Shown here: in pieces, positions 1 to 9,053 of the stretch | How the letters are laid out: the number at the start of each line of letters is the position of its first letter | Position numbering within the stretch: the first letter of the stretch is position 1 | DNA from: Thiobacillus sp. | Lineage (GTDB): Bacteria > Pseudomonadota > Gammaproteobacteria > Burkholderiales > Thiobacillaceae | Direction of reading: 5' to 3' | Assembly: GCA_011391285.1 (NCBI GenBank) | Contig: JAABQU010000242.1 | Coordinates: forward strand, 1 to 16,717 | DNA: 16,717 bases | Position numbers and translations under genes: made by a program | Notes under the pieces: generated by a model | Told to the model about the DNA's origin: nothing | Databases searched by the model: none | Seen by the model: the letters and a program-made list of their open reading frames with translations, nothing else

Positions 1-539
1 CAGTATTGCGCGTTGGATGCCAACGCACTGTCGGGGTAGGCCTTGAGAAAGCCGTTGAACCCGGCGATCGCGCCCGGATAGTTGGCCGCGCGAAACAGGG
101 CGAGCGCCGCTTCGTAGCTGCGCGACTCTTCCATCGAGCCAGTCTGCGGCGAATTGCCTGCCGCCGCGGGTTCAGCCGCCTGAGTCCCGTCCGCCGGAAC
201 CGGCTTGGCCGCCTTGGCCAGATCCGCGATGCGCTGGTCAAGATCGGCATACAGGTCGTTTTGGCGCTTGCCCAGCGTGTCCAGCTGATGGACCTGGACT
301 TCGGCCTGGCCGCGCAGCGTGGCCAGCTCGGCCTTCAGCGTTTCCACTTCCTTCAGCAGGTTCAGCATCTTCTGGTTGTCCTGCAGCGCCGCTTCGATCT
401 TGACGAGCCGCGCATCGATCGCGTCGACCCGCTGCTGCAGCGCCTTCACCTGCGTCTCGAGTTCGCCGACGCCGAACAGCGCCCACGCCGGCTGGGCCAG
501 CGCGAACGTGCCGACGAGGACCAGCGCGTAACGCCGCAT
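1..539 (-). CDS. cpoB: Cell division coordinator CpoB (YbgF), 3' end missing
   Basis: Periplasmic Tol-associated protein that, in the known family, links peptidoglycan synthesis (PBP1B) to Tol-driven outer-membrane constriction and binds TolA. The visible 179 codons start with a Sec signal peptide (MRRYALVLVGTFALAQPAWA, probable cleavage after residue 20). A heptad-rich coiled coil follows at about residues 25-105; in the family this region trimerises. Then comes an Ala/Pro-rich linker and the first TPR helices (SYEAALALFRAANYPGAIAG, then FLKAYPDS), which match the family's TPR start. The left window edge cuts the gene inside the TPR domain, so roughly the last 80-100 residues are missing. 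The ATG at 539 lies 7 nt after the pal stop codon, as expected for the last gene of a tol-pal operon. There is no strong Shine-Dalgarno, so translational coupling to pal is likely. Confidence 0.93.
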   Translation of the reverse strand, partial: MRRYALVLVGTFALAQPAWALFGVGELETQVKALQQRVDAIDARLVKIEAALQDNQKMLNLLKEVETLKAELATLRGQAEVQVHQLDTLGKRQNDLYADLDQRIADLAKAAKPVPADGTQAAEPAAAGNSPQTGSMEESRSYEAALALFRAANYPGAIAGFNGFLKAYPDSALASNAQY

Positions 540-546
540 CCAGCGA

Positions 547-1095
547 TTACTCGTCGCCATAGACCACATCGGTGCGGCGGTTCTCGGCATGCGCCTCTTC
601 GGTGCTGCCCGGATTACGCAGCTTTTCCTCGCCGAAGCTGACCGCTTCCATCTGCGCATCGCTCACGCCCATCACGGAGAGCACCTTGCGCACGGCTTCG
701 GCCCGCTTCTGGCCCAACGCCAGGTTGTATTCACGGCTGCCGCGTTCGTCGGCGTTGCCCTGCAGAATGATGCGCGCATCGCGCTTTGATTTCAGATAGC
801 CGGCATGCGCCTCGAGCATGGGGCGATATTCATCCTTCACCACGAAGCTGTCGAAATCGAAATGAACGCTGCGCTTGGACAAGGGGCTGGCCGGATCCTT
901 GCGCGGATCGCCTGCGTCGCCGGGCAGCGTGCTGCCGGCCACGCCAGCGGTGCCGACGCCGGTACTTTCAGCGCCGGATGCCGTGGTGCCTGCCGTGCCG
1001 CCGGTGCGGTCTTCGACGGTCGCCGGGGTGCTGCCGGTGGTGCCGCACGCAGACAGGGTCAGTGCAAGCAGCATGGGCCATAAAACCTTGTTCAT
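547..1095 (-). CDS. pal: Peptidoglycan-associated lipoprotein Pal
   Basis: Outer-membrane lipoprotein that binds peptidoglycan through an OmpA-like domain and interacts with TolB and TolA. It has 182 residues. Residues 1-16 form a lipoprotein signal with lipobox LSAC, so Cys17 is the lipidated residue. A low-complexity Gly/Thr/Ala/Pro linker covers about 18-75 and would span from the membrane to the cell wall. The OmpA_C domain covers about 76-182 and begins SVHFDFDSF. The peptidoglycan-binding core GNADERGSREYNLALGQKRA (113-132) contains Asp116 and Arg131, the residues that contact diaminopimelate in this family. A good Shine-Dalgarno (AGGAG) lies 6 nt before the ATG and fixes the start. The 81-nt gap to tolB and the independent ribosome site suggest translation uncoupled from tolB, which fits Pal's high abundance. 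The cpoB start follows 7 nt downstream. Confidence 0.97.
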   Translation of the reverse strand: MNKVLWPMLLALTLSACGTTGSTPATVEDRTGGTAGTTASGAESTGVGTAGVAGSTLPGDAGDPRKDPASPLSKRSVHFDFDSFVVKDEYRPMLEAHAGYLKSKRDARIILQGNADERGSREYNLALGQKRAEAVRKVLSVMGVSDAQMEAVSFGEEKLRNPGSTEEAHAENRRTDVVYGDE

Positions 1096-1101
1096 GTGTC
1101 T

Positions 1102-1106
1102 CTCCT
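1102..1106 (-). promoter_or_regulatory. Shine-Dalgarno of pal
   Basis: The minus strand reads AGGAG 6 nt before the pal ATG. It is the strongest ribosome-binding site in the tol part of the operon, where most starts rely on overlap. This fits Pal being made in excess over the other Tol proteins. Confidence 0.75.
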
Positions 1107-1176
1107 ATTTGATGAATAACAATCCAGCACGAACCGCTCAGCCTACGCAAATCTGCACGCTGCGCGCTTCGACTTC

Positions 1177-2451
1177 TTACGGCCCCCAGGCCGGTTCGCG
1201 CGCGTCCACTCCGGATTCGGAGAGGCGCGCGCGCGTTCTTCCATCCAGACTCACGGTACCGAGTATGCCGCGCCCGCCCTGCACGGTGGCATACAGAACG
1301 GCCTGTCCATTCGGCGCAAAACTGGGCGATTCGTCGCGAGCCGTGTCGGTCAGTACGCGAGTCTGGCCCGAGGCCAGTTCCTGCAGCACCACACGGAAAC
1401 GGCCTTCATCGCGACTGATGTAGGCGAGGTAGCGCCCGTCCGGGCTGATTGCGGGCGAGACATTGTAACTGCCGCTGAAACTCACCCGCCGGGCATCGCC
1501 GCCGCCGGCCGGCATCTGATAAATCTGCGCGCTGCCGCCGCGATCGGACGTGAAGTAGAGCGTCTTCCCGTCGGGCGCGAACACGGGTTCGGTGTCGAGG
1601 TTGCCGCCGCGAGTCAGGCGAGTCAGTCCGCTGCCGTCGGCATTGATCAGATAAATCTGCGAGGCCTGGTCACGCGTCAGCACCACCGCGAGGCGCTTGC
1701 CGTCGGGCGCCCAGGCGGGAGCGGAATTGGAGCCCTTGAAGGCCGCGACCTTGCGACGGCTGCCATCCTGCAGCGACTGCACATACACCACCGGCTTCTT
1801 GTCCTCGAACGACACATACACCACACGTTTGCCGTCAGGCGAGAAGCGGGGTGAAATCACCGACTCGGCGGATCGCACCACGGTGCGCGGGTTTTGCCCG
1901 TCTGCATCGGCCACCCGCAGCTCATAGCGATTGCCCTGCTTCTGCACATACGCGATGCGGCTGCCGAATGCGCCCGGAATGCCGGTGAGCTTTTCGTGAA
2001 TGACGTCGGCAATCTGGTGGGCCGTGGCGCGCCATTGCGCCGCTGAAATGTTGTAGCTGAGGGCCGCAAGCTGCGTCTGCTTGACCACATCCAGCAGATA
2101 GAAGCGGACTTCGAAGCGGCCGCCGGGCAGCGCGGCCACCTTGCCGATCACCAGCGCCTCCGCGCCCTTGCCGCGCCAGACACCGTAATCGACCTGCGCC
2201 GGTGCGAACGGCTGCTGTGCGCCGCTGACATCCACCCGGCTGAATTGGCCGCTGCGGTCGAGGTCGTTGCCGGCGATCTCGGTCAGTGCCGGAACCGGCT
2301 GCCCCGGTGCGGCCTGAAACGGCACCATGGCCACCGCGATCTGGCTGGCAGCGCCGCCGACCACTTGGATTTCCATCGCGGCGCGCGCAGCAAACGGCGC
2401 ACTCAGCAAGGCCAGGCAGAACAAGGGGAACAACAGAGCAGCACGCAGCAT
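1177..2451 (-). CDS. tolB: Tol-Pal system beta-propeller protein TolB
   Basis: Periplasmic protein that binds Pal and is released from it by TolA during outer-membrane constriction. From the ATG at 2451 it has 424 residues, against 430 in E. coli. A signal peptide covers 1-24 (cleavage likely after ARA, before AMEIQVVGG). The TolB N-terminal domain spans about 26-160, and a C-terminal six-bladed propeller about 160-424. The propeller shows repeated TolB/PD40 motifs: FSPDGKRVVYVS (203-214), WAPDGKRLAVVL (247-258), FAPDGKTLYFTSDRGG (291-306), ISPDGRYLAYIS (335-346) and FAPNGQAVLYAT (378-389). The reading frame stays open 57 codons further upstream, into tolA, but that extension is basic, Cys-rich and unlike TolB, and it would bury the signal peptide, so I chose the internal ATG. 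Only a weak GAG-type ribosome site precedes it. The 112-nt gap to tolA contains two short palindromes. Confidence 0.96.
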   Translation of the reverse strand: MLRAALLFPLFCLALLSAPFAARAAMEIQVVGGAASQIAVAMVPFQAAPGQPVPALTEIAGNDLDRSGQFSRVDVSGAQQPFAPAQVDYGVWRGKGAEALVIGKVAALPGGRFEVRFYLLDVVKQTQLAALSYNISAAQWRATAHQIADVIHEKLTGIPGAFGSRIAYVQKQGNRYELRVADADGQNPRTVVRSAESVISPRFSPDGKRVVYVSFEDKKPVVYVQSLQDGSRRKVAAFKGSNSAPAWAPDGKRLAVVLTRDQASQIYLINADGSGLTRLTRGGNLDTEPVFAPDGKTLYFTSDRGGSAQIYQMPAGGGDARRVSFSGSYNVSPAISPDGRYLAYISRDEGRFRVVLQELASGQTRVLTDTARDESPSFAPNGQAVLYATVQGGRGILGTVSLDGRTRARLSESGVDAREPAWGP

Positions 2452-2470
2452 GGGGACAGAAATCTCGATC

Positions 2471-2482
2471 AACAAGCTTGTT
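2471..2482. promoter_or_regulatory. 12-bp perfect palindrome upstream of tolB
   Basis: AACAAGCTTGTT is a perfect 12-bp palindrome centred about 26 bp upstream of the tolB ATG. An imperfect extension (TCA/TGA) flanks it. It could be a dimeric regulator's half-site pair or part of an RNA structure near the tolB ribosome site. No known regulator motif is recognised, and it may be chance. Confidence 0.25.
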
Positions 2483-2508
2483 TGACAGGCAAGTCTAGCA
2501 TAGGCGCC

Positions 2509-2524
2509 ACGGCAAGCCTGCCGT
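2509..2524. repeat. Small hairpin in the tolA-tolB gap
   Basis: ACGGCA - AGCC - TGCCGT forms a 6-bp stem with a 4-nt loop, about 40 nt downstream of the tolA stop on the minus strand. No U-tract follows, so it is not a standard intrinsic terminator. It might slow ribonucleases at the tolA 3' end or be incidental in GC-rich DNA. Confidence 0.3.
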
Positions 2525-2563
2525 CGCAGGCCACGCGCCGCCTTGTTCCGGCTGCACGCAGAC

Positions 2564-3417
2564 TCACTCTTTGGGGCGATGAACGAAGGAAAGTTCCGGA
2601 ACAAATGCGGCGCGCGCATCACGGTCGGCTGGCAGCGGCAGGGGAGACGATTTTTCGATGCCGCGCTTCACCGCCTCGTCATACGCGGCATGGCCGCTCG
2701 ATTGCGTTACGCGCACGCTCTGGACTTCGCCGGTGGGCAGAAGCTTCACCAGACAACGCACCTCGGGATTGCCTGTCAGATTGGGGGGCACGCGTGTGTT
2801 GCCGCGCACCTTGGTGCTGATCAGGTCGCGGTATTGCCCGACGACGCTCGCCACCTCGGCCTGGCGCTTGCTGGCCGTGGCGCGGGCCTCGGCCAATTGG
2901 GCCTGACGCGCCGTGCTGGCCGCTTCCTCATCCGCCATGCGCCGCATCAAGTCCTCTTCCTCCATCTGCCGCAACAACTCGCGTTTTTTCTGCTCGGCCA
3001 GCTGCTTTTCACGCGCTGCCTTGGCCGCGTCGGCGCGGGCCTTTTCCTCGGCCTGCTGGATGACTTCCAGTTTTTTCAGACGATCGGCTTCGGCCTTCTT
3101 TTTTTCCAGCGCAATGTCGGGTACCTTGACCGGCGGCGGCTCTTTCACCACGGGCTTGGGTGCGGGCACGGCCTTGACAGGCTCGGGCACCTTGACCGGC
3201 TCGGGGGCTTTCACGGGTTCAGGTCGCGGCCGGGGCGCCGGGGGCGGCGACGGCAGCGCTTCCCACAAATCGACCATCACCGGCGCGGGTGGCTGGGTCT
3301 GCCACGACACGCCGAACACCAGCAGCAGCGCGAACAGCACGTGCACGCCCAATGCCAGGGCACCGGCTGCCAGTTTGGGGGCGGGGCGGGAGACGAAAGG
3401 CCCGTCTGCCGACAGCT

Positions 3418-3421
<4 letters not shown>
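2564..3421 (-). CDS. tolA: Cell envelope integrity protein TolA
   Basis: Inner-membrane protein that transmits the force from TolQR across the periplasm to TolB and Pal. It has 285 residues, clearly shorter than E. coli TolA (421). Domain I is one membrane helix (about 18-38). Next comes a proline-rich stretch (about 44-101) built partly of a repeated PVK(A/V)PE unit and containing two PPP triplets (59-61, 95-97). A charged Lys/Glu/Ala-rich helix (about 105-195) corresponds to domain II. The TonB-like C-terminal domain III is about 197-285 (NPEVRCLVKLLPTGEV, then SSGHAAYDEAV). Domain III has one cysteine (Cys223) where E. coli TolA has a disulfide pair, so that disulfide cannot form within one chain. 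The ATG overlaps the tolR stop by 4 nt (ATGA) with no separate ribosome site, implying translational coupling. Confidence 0.95.
3173..3226 (-). repeat. Three tandem 18-nt repeats inside tolA
   Basis: On the plus strand the units are CTTGACAGGCTCGGGCAC (3173-3190), CTTGACCGGCTCGGGGGC (3191-3208) and a diverged TTTCACGGGTTCAGGTCG (3209-3226). The first two differ at 3 of 18 positions. A related partial copy, GTACCTTGACCGG, lies at 3121-3133. Each unit encodes six residues of the PVK(A/V)PE type in the TolA proline-rich stalk. The unit is in frame, so copy-number change would lengthen or shorten the stalk without a frameshift. Confidence 0.8.
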
Positions 3422-3828
<407 letters not shown>

Positions 3829-3831
3829 GTA

Positions 3832-4524
3832 TCAAACCACCTTGGATGTCTGCCGCTGCAGGATGTTGGAAAACTCCTCCATGAAGCTTTCCATGCGGTT
3901 GGACAGGCGGTCGATGTCGTGGGTATAGCGGTTGTAGCCGACCACGGCGGGAATGGCCGCGAACAGGCCCATGGCTGTGGCGATCAGGGCTTCGGCGATG
4001 CCCGGCGCCACCTGCGCCAAGGTGGCCTGCGCCACGCTCGACAGCCCCAGGAACGCGATCATGATGCCCCACACCGTGCCGAACAGGCCGACGTAAGGCG
4101 ACACCGACCCGACGGTAGCGAGAAACGAAAGGTGCGATTCGAGGCCATCCAGTTCACGCTGATAGGCAGCACGCATGGCGCGGCGCGTGCCGTCGATCAC
4201 GACATTGATCGACAGCCCGGCCTGTTGCCGCAGCTTCATGAATTCGCTGAAACCGGCGGCGAAGATGCGCTCCATTTCACCCGCGCTTTCGCGTTCGGCG
4301 GCCACCCGCTGATACATGGCGTTGATGTCACCGCCGCCCCAGAATTCCTGTTCGAAGCTGTCGGTCACGCGCACGGCACGCTTGAGGGCGAACAGCTTGA
4401 TGAAAATGAACCACCACGACATCAGCGATGCGCCGAGCAGCAACAGCATGACTATCTGCACGGGCATCGACGCATGAATGACAAGTTGGAACAGCGAAAG
4501 GTCTTGGCTGAGTTCTGGGTTCAC
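3832..4524 (-). CDS. tolQ: Tol-Pal proton-channel subunit TolQ
   Basis: MotA/TolQ/ExbB family inner-membrane protein that forms the stator-like channel with TolR. It has 230 residues, as in E. coli. Three membrane helices are visible at about 22-44, 132-160 and 174-196, with a cytoplasmic loop of about 85 residues between the first two. The family-conserved threonines near the proton path are present: Thr150 (GLFGTVWGI) and Thr183 (EALIATAMGLFAAIPAV). The start is GTG at 4524, overlapping the ybgC stop (GTGA). It has no clear Shine-Dalgarno, but the N-terminus aligns with E. coli TolQ from this point, so coupled initiation is likely. A later ATG (Met20) would remove the lead-in to the first helix. 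Confidence 0.95.
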   Translation of the reverse strand: MNPELSQDLSLFQLVIHASMPVQIVMLLLLGASLMSWWFIFIKLFALKRAVRVTDSFEQEFWGGGDINAMYQRVAAERESAGEMERIFAAGFSEFMKLRQQAGLSINVVIDGTRRAMRAAYQRELDGLESHLSFLATVGSVSPYVGLFGTVWGIMIAFLGLSSVAQATLAQVAPGIAEALIATAMGLFAAIPAVVGYNRYTHDIDRLSNRMESFMEEFSNILQRQTSKVV

Positions 4525-4924
4525 GTTGCTTGGGCCAGGGCTTGAAGGATGGGCGCAGGTATTTTAACGGGTTTGAATTGGGTCGCGTCGACGCAGGCCA
4601 GCGTGACGACCGCCTCTGCCAGACGGGTTTCGCCGCGCATAAGTTCCTGCCGCACGACGAAGCTGGCGCGTCCCGCTTCGTGCAGACTCACGGCCACATC
4701 GAGCTGGTCGTTGAAACGCGCCGGCGCCAGGTAGTCGATTTCCACCCGCCGCACCACGAACACCACGCCCGCTTCGTCGCGCAGCACGTCCTGCTCGAAG
4801 CCGAAGCTGCGCAGCCATTCGCTGCGTGCGCGTTCGAGGAACTTGAGGTAGTTGGCGTAATACACCACACCGCCGGCGTCGGTGTCTTCCCAGTACACGC
4901 GCACCGGCCAGTGGAACGTCAGAC

Positions 4925-4928
<4 letters not shown>
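4521..4928 (-). CDS. ybgC: Acyl-CoA thioesterase YbgC (hot-dog fold, 4HBT family)
   Basis: Tol-associated thioesterase; the family hydrolyses short or aromatic acyl-CoA esters and is linked to phospholipid metabolism at the inner membrane. It has 135 residues. The active-site segment [20 protein letters not shown] (15-34) contains the catalytic aspartate Asp17. E. coli YbgC has VVYHASY here as I recall it, so Tyr24 replaces a histidine. The start is an uncommon TTG (4928-4926) that overlaps the ruvB stop (TTGA), with a weak GGA about 6 nt before it. The start is supported because [15 protein letters not shown] aligns with the E. coli N-terminus (RWPVRVYYEDTDAGG). Weak initiation could keep YbgC low. 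The stop overlaps the tolQ GTG. Confidence 0.93.
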
Positions 4929-5956
<1,028 letters not shown>

Positions 5957-5991
5957 GACGCCGAAGGCGGTGGGACGGACAAGGCGGAATT

Positions 5992-7485
5992 CTACTCCGT
6001 GCCGTCACCTGCAGGCGCGGTGTCCAGCACCAGTCGGCTGCTGCCGCGCGCCTTCGCCTGGTAAAGCGCACGGTCGGCGCGTGCCAGCGCCTCGCTCATC
6101 GTGTCGCCGGGCGTGCTGCCCAGCCAGGTTTGACCGGCGCTGAGGCCCGTTTGCAGGTCCAGGTCGAGGGCATTCAGCTCGTTCATGAAATGATCAGTCA
6201 GGCGCTGATACCACGCGTTCACCCCCGAGACATCAAGCCCCGACAGCAGCACCACGAACTCGTCTCCGGCCAGGCGCGCCGCCAAATCGGCACGCCGGGT
6301 CAGCGCTTTCAGGGACCGCGCCAGCGCCAGCAAGACCTGATCGCCAATGCCGTGCCCGTAGCGATCATTGACACGCTTGAAGCGGTCGATATCGAGCAGC
6401 ACCAGCGACACCGGGTGCTGCCTTTCGGCCAGCCCCTGCACCTGCGAAAAACGGGTCTCGAATGCGCGCCGGTTGGGCAAGTCCGTGAGCGGATCCGTCA
6501 GGCTCAGGTGCTCCAGCCGGGCACGCTGTTCCTGCAAGTGCAGGGCAATGCGGTTGATATCAGAAGCGGCCGGCTCGAATTCGGCATAGTGCGGAACGAT
6601 TGCGGGCACCGCCTGCTCTCCAGCCAGCGCAGTCAGGGCGTCGCGCGTGGCATGGATATCCCTCAGCATGGTTCGGCGCAGCCGCAGCATGGTTTTGGCC
6701 ATCAGCAGCAGCACGGCCCCGACTGTCAGCAACCCGACCAGGAGCTGGACCGCGCCGTCGCGCGTAAGCATTGTCACGGGCGCCTGGGCGAGCAGTGTCC
6801 AACCCGTGTCGGGAATATCCAGCCGGACTTCCCGCAGCGGTCCCTTCACCGCGCCCCCGCTCACGATCGGTTTGCCCGTCGCGTCGAGAATGATGAGCGC
6901 ATGACCCGGATGAATGGAGTCGTCGATTAAACGCTGCAACTGGGTCAGCCTCACGCTCAAGAAAAGCCCGCCCAGAATCTGGCCATCCGTTTCATGTACC
7001 GCCGATACCAGGTCGACGTGCTCGAAATCCGCCACATCGCGGTGCAGCAGCGGACGCGCGTTCAGCAGGGTGCCCGGGCGCTGCATGTCCTCCAGACAGC
7101 GCGGTCCAACGCGCAGCGACGCGGCCTCGCCCAGCACTTCGCCCTGCGTGCTGACCAGCGCCAGTCCCAGCAGATCGGGCAACAGACGCTGCCGGGAAAG
7201 CGCCCACGCCTGCTGCTCCTCGATCGATCCGACGCGCATCAGGTCGACCAGTTCGGGGTCACGCGCAGCGTTTTCGATCAGCCGGTGGTAGTAGTCCAGC
7301 AGCCGGACCATGCTGACGCGCGTCTGCTCGGCATTCAGTTCCAGCAGGCGCTGTTCAGTCTGCGCGCTGGTCTGCAGGCTGAACCACAGGCTCAGGGCGA
7401 TGCCGGACGCAAACAGACCCACCACGCTCAGCATCAGCCACAACGAGTTGCGCTGCAATGACGCTGAAGACCGACGCGGTGGCAT
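5992..7485 (-). CDS. Membrane-anchored diguanylate cyclase (Cache-like sensor + AGDEF)
   Basis: Predicted to make cyclic di-GMP from two GTP at the inner membrane. From the ATG at 7485 it has 497 residues. Helix TM1 (about 14-36) is followed by a periplasmic sensor of about 205 residues (40-245) resembling a double-Cache fold ([26 protein letters not shown]). TM2 (about 246-266) and a HAMP-like linker (to about 325) follow. The GGDEF domain (about 326-490) starts [13 protein letters not shown] and carries [19 protein letters not shown]. The signature is AGDEF (406-410), not GGDEF. Such variants are active in some characterised cyclases, and all other core residues look intact. An inhibitory I-site RRAD (397-400, RxxD) sits five residues before the signature, so product feedback is expected. 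The frame is open 65 codons further upstream into ruvA, but that segment is Arg/Cys-rich and unlike the family. The gene lies between ruvA (19 nt) and ruvB (35 nt). The sensed ligand is unknown. Confidence 0.92.
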   Translation of the reverse strand: MPPRRSSASLQRNSLWLMLSVVGLFASGIALSLWFSLQTSAQTEQRLLELNAEQTRVSMVRLLDYYHRLIENAARDPELVDLMRVGSIEEQQAWALSRQRLLPDLLGLALVSTQGEVLGEAASLRVGPRCLEDMQRPGTLLNARPLLHRDVADFEHVDLVSAVHETDGQILGGLFLSVRLTQLQRLIDDSIHPGHALIILDATGKPIVSGGAVKGPLREVRLDIPDTGWTLLAQAPVTMLTRDGAVQLLVGLLTVGAVLLLMAKTMLRLRRTMLRDIHATRDALTALAGEQAVPAIVPHYAEFEPAASDINRIALHLQEQRARLEHLSLTDPLTDLPNRRAFETRFSQVQGLAERQHPVSLVLLDIDRFKRVNDRYGHGIGDQVLLALARSLKALTRRADLAARLAGDEFVVLLSGLDVSGVNAWYQRLTDHFMNELNALDLDLQTGLSAGQTWLGSTPGDTMSEALARADRALYQAKARGSSRLVLDTAPAGDGTE

Positions 7486-7504
7486 GGATGTCGACACGGG
7501 TTGT

Positions 7505-8080
7505 TCAGGTTTTCGACAGAATGCGCAGCGCCTGCCGGATCGCCTCGCCCACCGGCAGATCGGGCGGCAACTTGCGCACGGCTTCGGTGGTCTCGCGCTC
7601 GTTGTATCCCAGCGCCAGCAGCGCCTGGCGCACATCATCCGACACACCGGCGGATTCCGAACTGGCGATCGCGCCGGCAAACACCGGCTTGCCCTTGAGC
7701 TCGAGCAGCAGGCGCTCGGCGGTCTTCTTGCCGATGCCGGGCACTTTCACGATGCGGCCGATCTCCTGCGCGGCGATCGCCGCCGACAGGTCGTTGACCG
7801 ACAAACCGGACAGCACCGACAGGGCGGTCTTGGCGCCGATTCCAGAAACCTTCAGCAACTCCCGAAACGCCGTGCGTTCGATATCGCTGCCGAATCCGTA
7901 CAGCAGGTGCGCATCCTCCCTGATCGCAAGGTGGGTCAGCAGACAGATCTTCTCGCCGATGGCGGGAAGGTTGTAGAACGTGCTCATCGGAACGTCGATT
8001 TCGTAGCCGACGCCGTTCACGTCGACCAGCACCTGGGGCGGCTGTTTGGCGGCAAGCACGCCGCAGACTCGTCCGATCAT
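7505..8080 (-). CDS. ruvA: Holliday junction DNA-binding protein RuvA
   Basis: Tetrameric protein that holds the Holliday junction in an open planar form and loads RuvB. From the ATG at 8080 (MIGRVCGVL) it has 191 residues, against 203 in E. coli. Domain I (1-63) keeps the acidic-pin pair Glu55-Asp56 within [10 protein letters not shown]. Domain II has the two helix-hairpin-helix motifs, [16 protein letters not shown] (76-91) and [16 protein letters not shown] (110-125). The flexible C-terminal domain III (about 145-191) binds RuvB. The open frame extends 57 codons upstream, but that part lies in the prenyltransferase gene and lacks RuvA similarity. The gene begins 13 nt after the prenyltransferase stop and is followed by the diguanylate cyclase rather than by ruvB. 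Confidence 0.97.
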   Translation of the reverse strand: MIGRVCGVLAAKQPPQVLVDVNGVGYEIDVPMSTFYNLPAIGEKICLLTHLAIREDAHLLYGFGSDIERTAFRELLKVSGIGAKTALSVLSGLSVNDLSAAIAAQEIGRIVKVPGIGKKTAERLLLELKGKPVFAGAIASSESAGVSDDVRQALLALGYNERETTEAVRKLPPDLPVGEAIRQALRILSKT

Positions 8081-8093
8081 TTGGCGCGACCGA

Positions 8094-9053
8094 TCATGAA
8101 TGCTCCATGAATGACAACAGGATGGCTGCAAGCACCAGCGGCTGCAGGTGCGCCGCAGTGAGCGTGAGCTTGATGGCCGGCGCAAGGCGTTCCGGGGTGG
8201 CGGCAAAGCGCAGCAGTTGACGCCACGCCACAACGGCGGGAATCCACGCAAGGAGTGCGCCCGCGGCAGCAGGCGGCAACGCGCCCAGCAGAATGCCCCC
8301 CAGCAGCGCCAACGCTGCCAGCAGCAGAATCAGGCCATAGCCCCAGGCGGCGGTGGCCGGTTGCAAGCGCGCCACCCAGTGCAGTTTGCCGCTGGCTCGG
8401 TCGGCCTCGCGGTCGGGAAACTGGTTGATGTAGAGAATGTTGGCGACCAGGAGCGCATAGGGCGCGCCCGCCAGCCAGGGCAGGGGAACAAACGCGCCAC
8501 GCTGCGCATAATCCGCCCCCGCAACGATGAGCAGAAAGCCCGCCGTCACGCACAACTCGCCGACACCGCGGCTATTCAGCTGTAGCGGCGGTGCCGAGTA
8601 GGCCCAGCCGATGGCGAGACCTGCCAGGCCAATCCAGAACAAGCCCGCCCCGGCCACGCTGAGCAGCCACAGTCCGCCCGCGATGGTGGCGGCGAACAGC
8701 AGCACGGCAAAAACCAGAATCTGGCGCGGCGTCAGCACACCGTTCTGGATGAAGCGGCTGCCGCCGGTGAACGGATAGATGCGCTGCGTGTTGCGCGCAT
8801 CGGTGCCGTTCAGGTGATCGAAATAATCATTGAATACATTGATGCCCGCATGCGCCAGCAGGGCCAGCAGCAGGGTGACCAGTGCACGCGTCAGGTCGAA
8901 CGCCGCGCCCCCGGCAACCGACGTGGCAAGGCCGAGCAGGCAGCCGGCGATGGTGATGCTGAGAAAGGCCGGGCGCGTGGCCAGCAGATAACGGGCGAAA
9001 GGATTGGCGAGACGTTCGCGCGACGGCTCCAGCGAAGACTGTGCAGTGGTCAT
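8094..9053 (-). CDS. UbiA-family prenyltransferase, MenA-like
   Basis: Integral-membrane enzyme predicted to attach a polyprenyl chain from a polyprenyl diphosphate to an aromatic or similar acceptor. It has 319 residues with about eight or nine hydrophobic helices. Both aspartate-rich Mg-diphosphate motifs are intact: [11 protein letters not shown] (75-85) and [14 protein letters not shown] (210-223). The second follows the DxxxDxxxGK pattern of MenA (dihydroxynaphthoate prenyltransferase) more than the UbiA hydroxybenzoate enzyme. The stretch [15 protein letters not shown] (153-167) also resembles MenA relatives. The acceptor cannot be read from sequence: menaquinone synthesis, another quinone, or a different prenylated lipid are all possible. 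No other quinone-synthesis gene is in the window. The ATG overlaps the ruvC stop by 4 nt (ATGA), and ruvA follows after 13 nt, so it is tightly embedded in the ruv genes. Confidence 0.88.
   Translation of the reverse strand: MTTAQSSLEPSRERLANPFARYLLATRPAFLSITIAGCLLGLATSVAGGAAFDLTRALVTLLLALLAHAGINVFNDYFDHLNGTDARNTQRIYPFTGGSRFIQNGVLTPRQILVFAVLLFAATIAGGLWLLSVAGAGLFWIGLAGLAIGWAYSAPPLQLNSRGVGELCVTAGFLLIVAGADYAQRGAFVPLPWLAGAPYALLVANILYINQFPDREADRASGKLHWVARLQPATAAWGYGLILLLAALALLGGILLGALPPAAAGALLAWIPAVVAWRQLLRFAATPERLAPAIKLTLTAAHLQPLVLAAILLSFMEHS

Noticed and set aside
2482..2501. TTGACA on the plus strand as an antisense promoter
   Set aside because: The only -10-like hexamer (TAGCAT at 2496) is 8 nt away, too close for a sigma-70 promoter.
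2452..2622. 57-codon upstream extension of tolB
   Set aside because: It would place a basic, Cys-rich segment before a clear signal peptide and overlap tolA; the internal ATG fits the family.
7486..7680. 65-codon upstream extension of the diguanylate cyclase
   Set aside because: It overlaps ruvA in another frame and is Arg/Cys/Pro-rich; the ATG just before the first membrane helix is the natural start.
8081..8251. 57-codon upstream extension of ruvA
   Set aside because: MIGRVCGVL is the standard RuvA N-terminus; the extension is an out-of-frame reading of the prenyltransferase gene.
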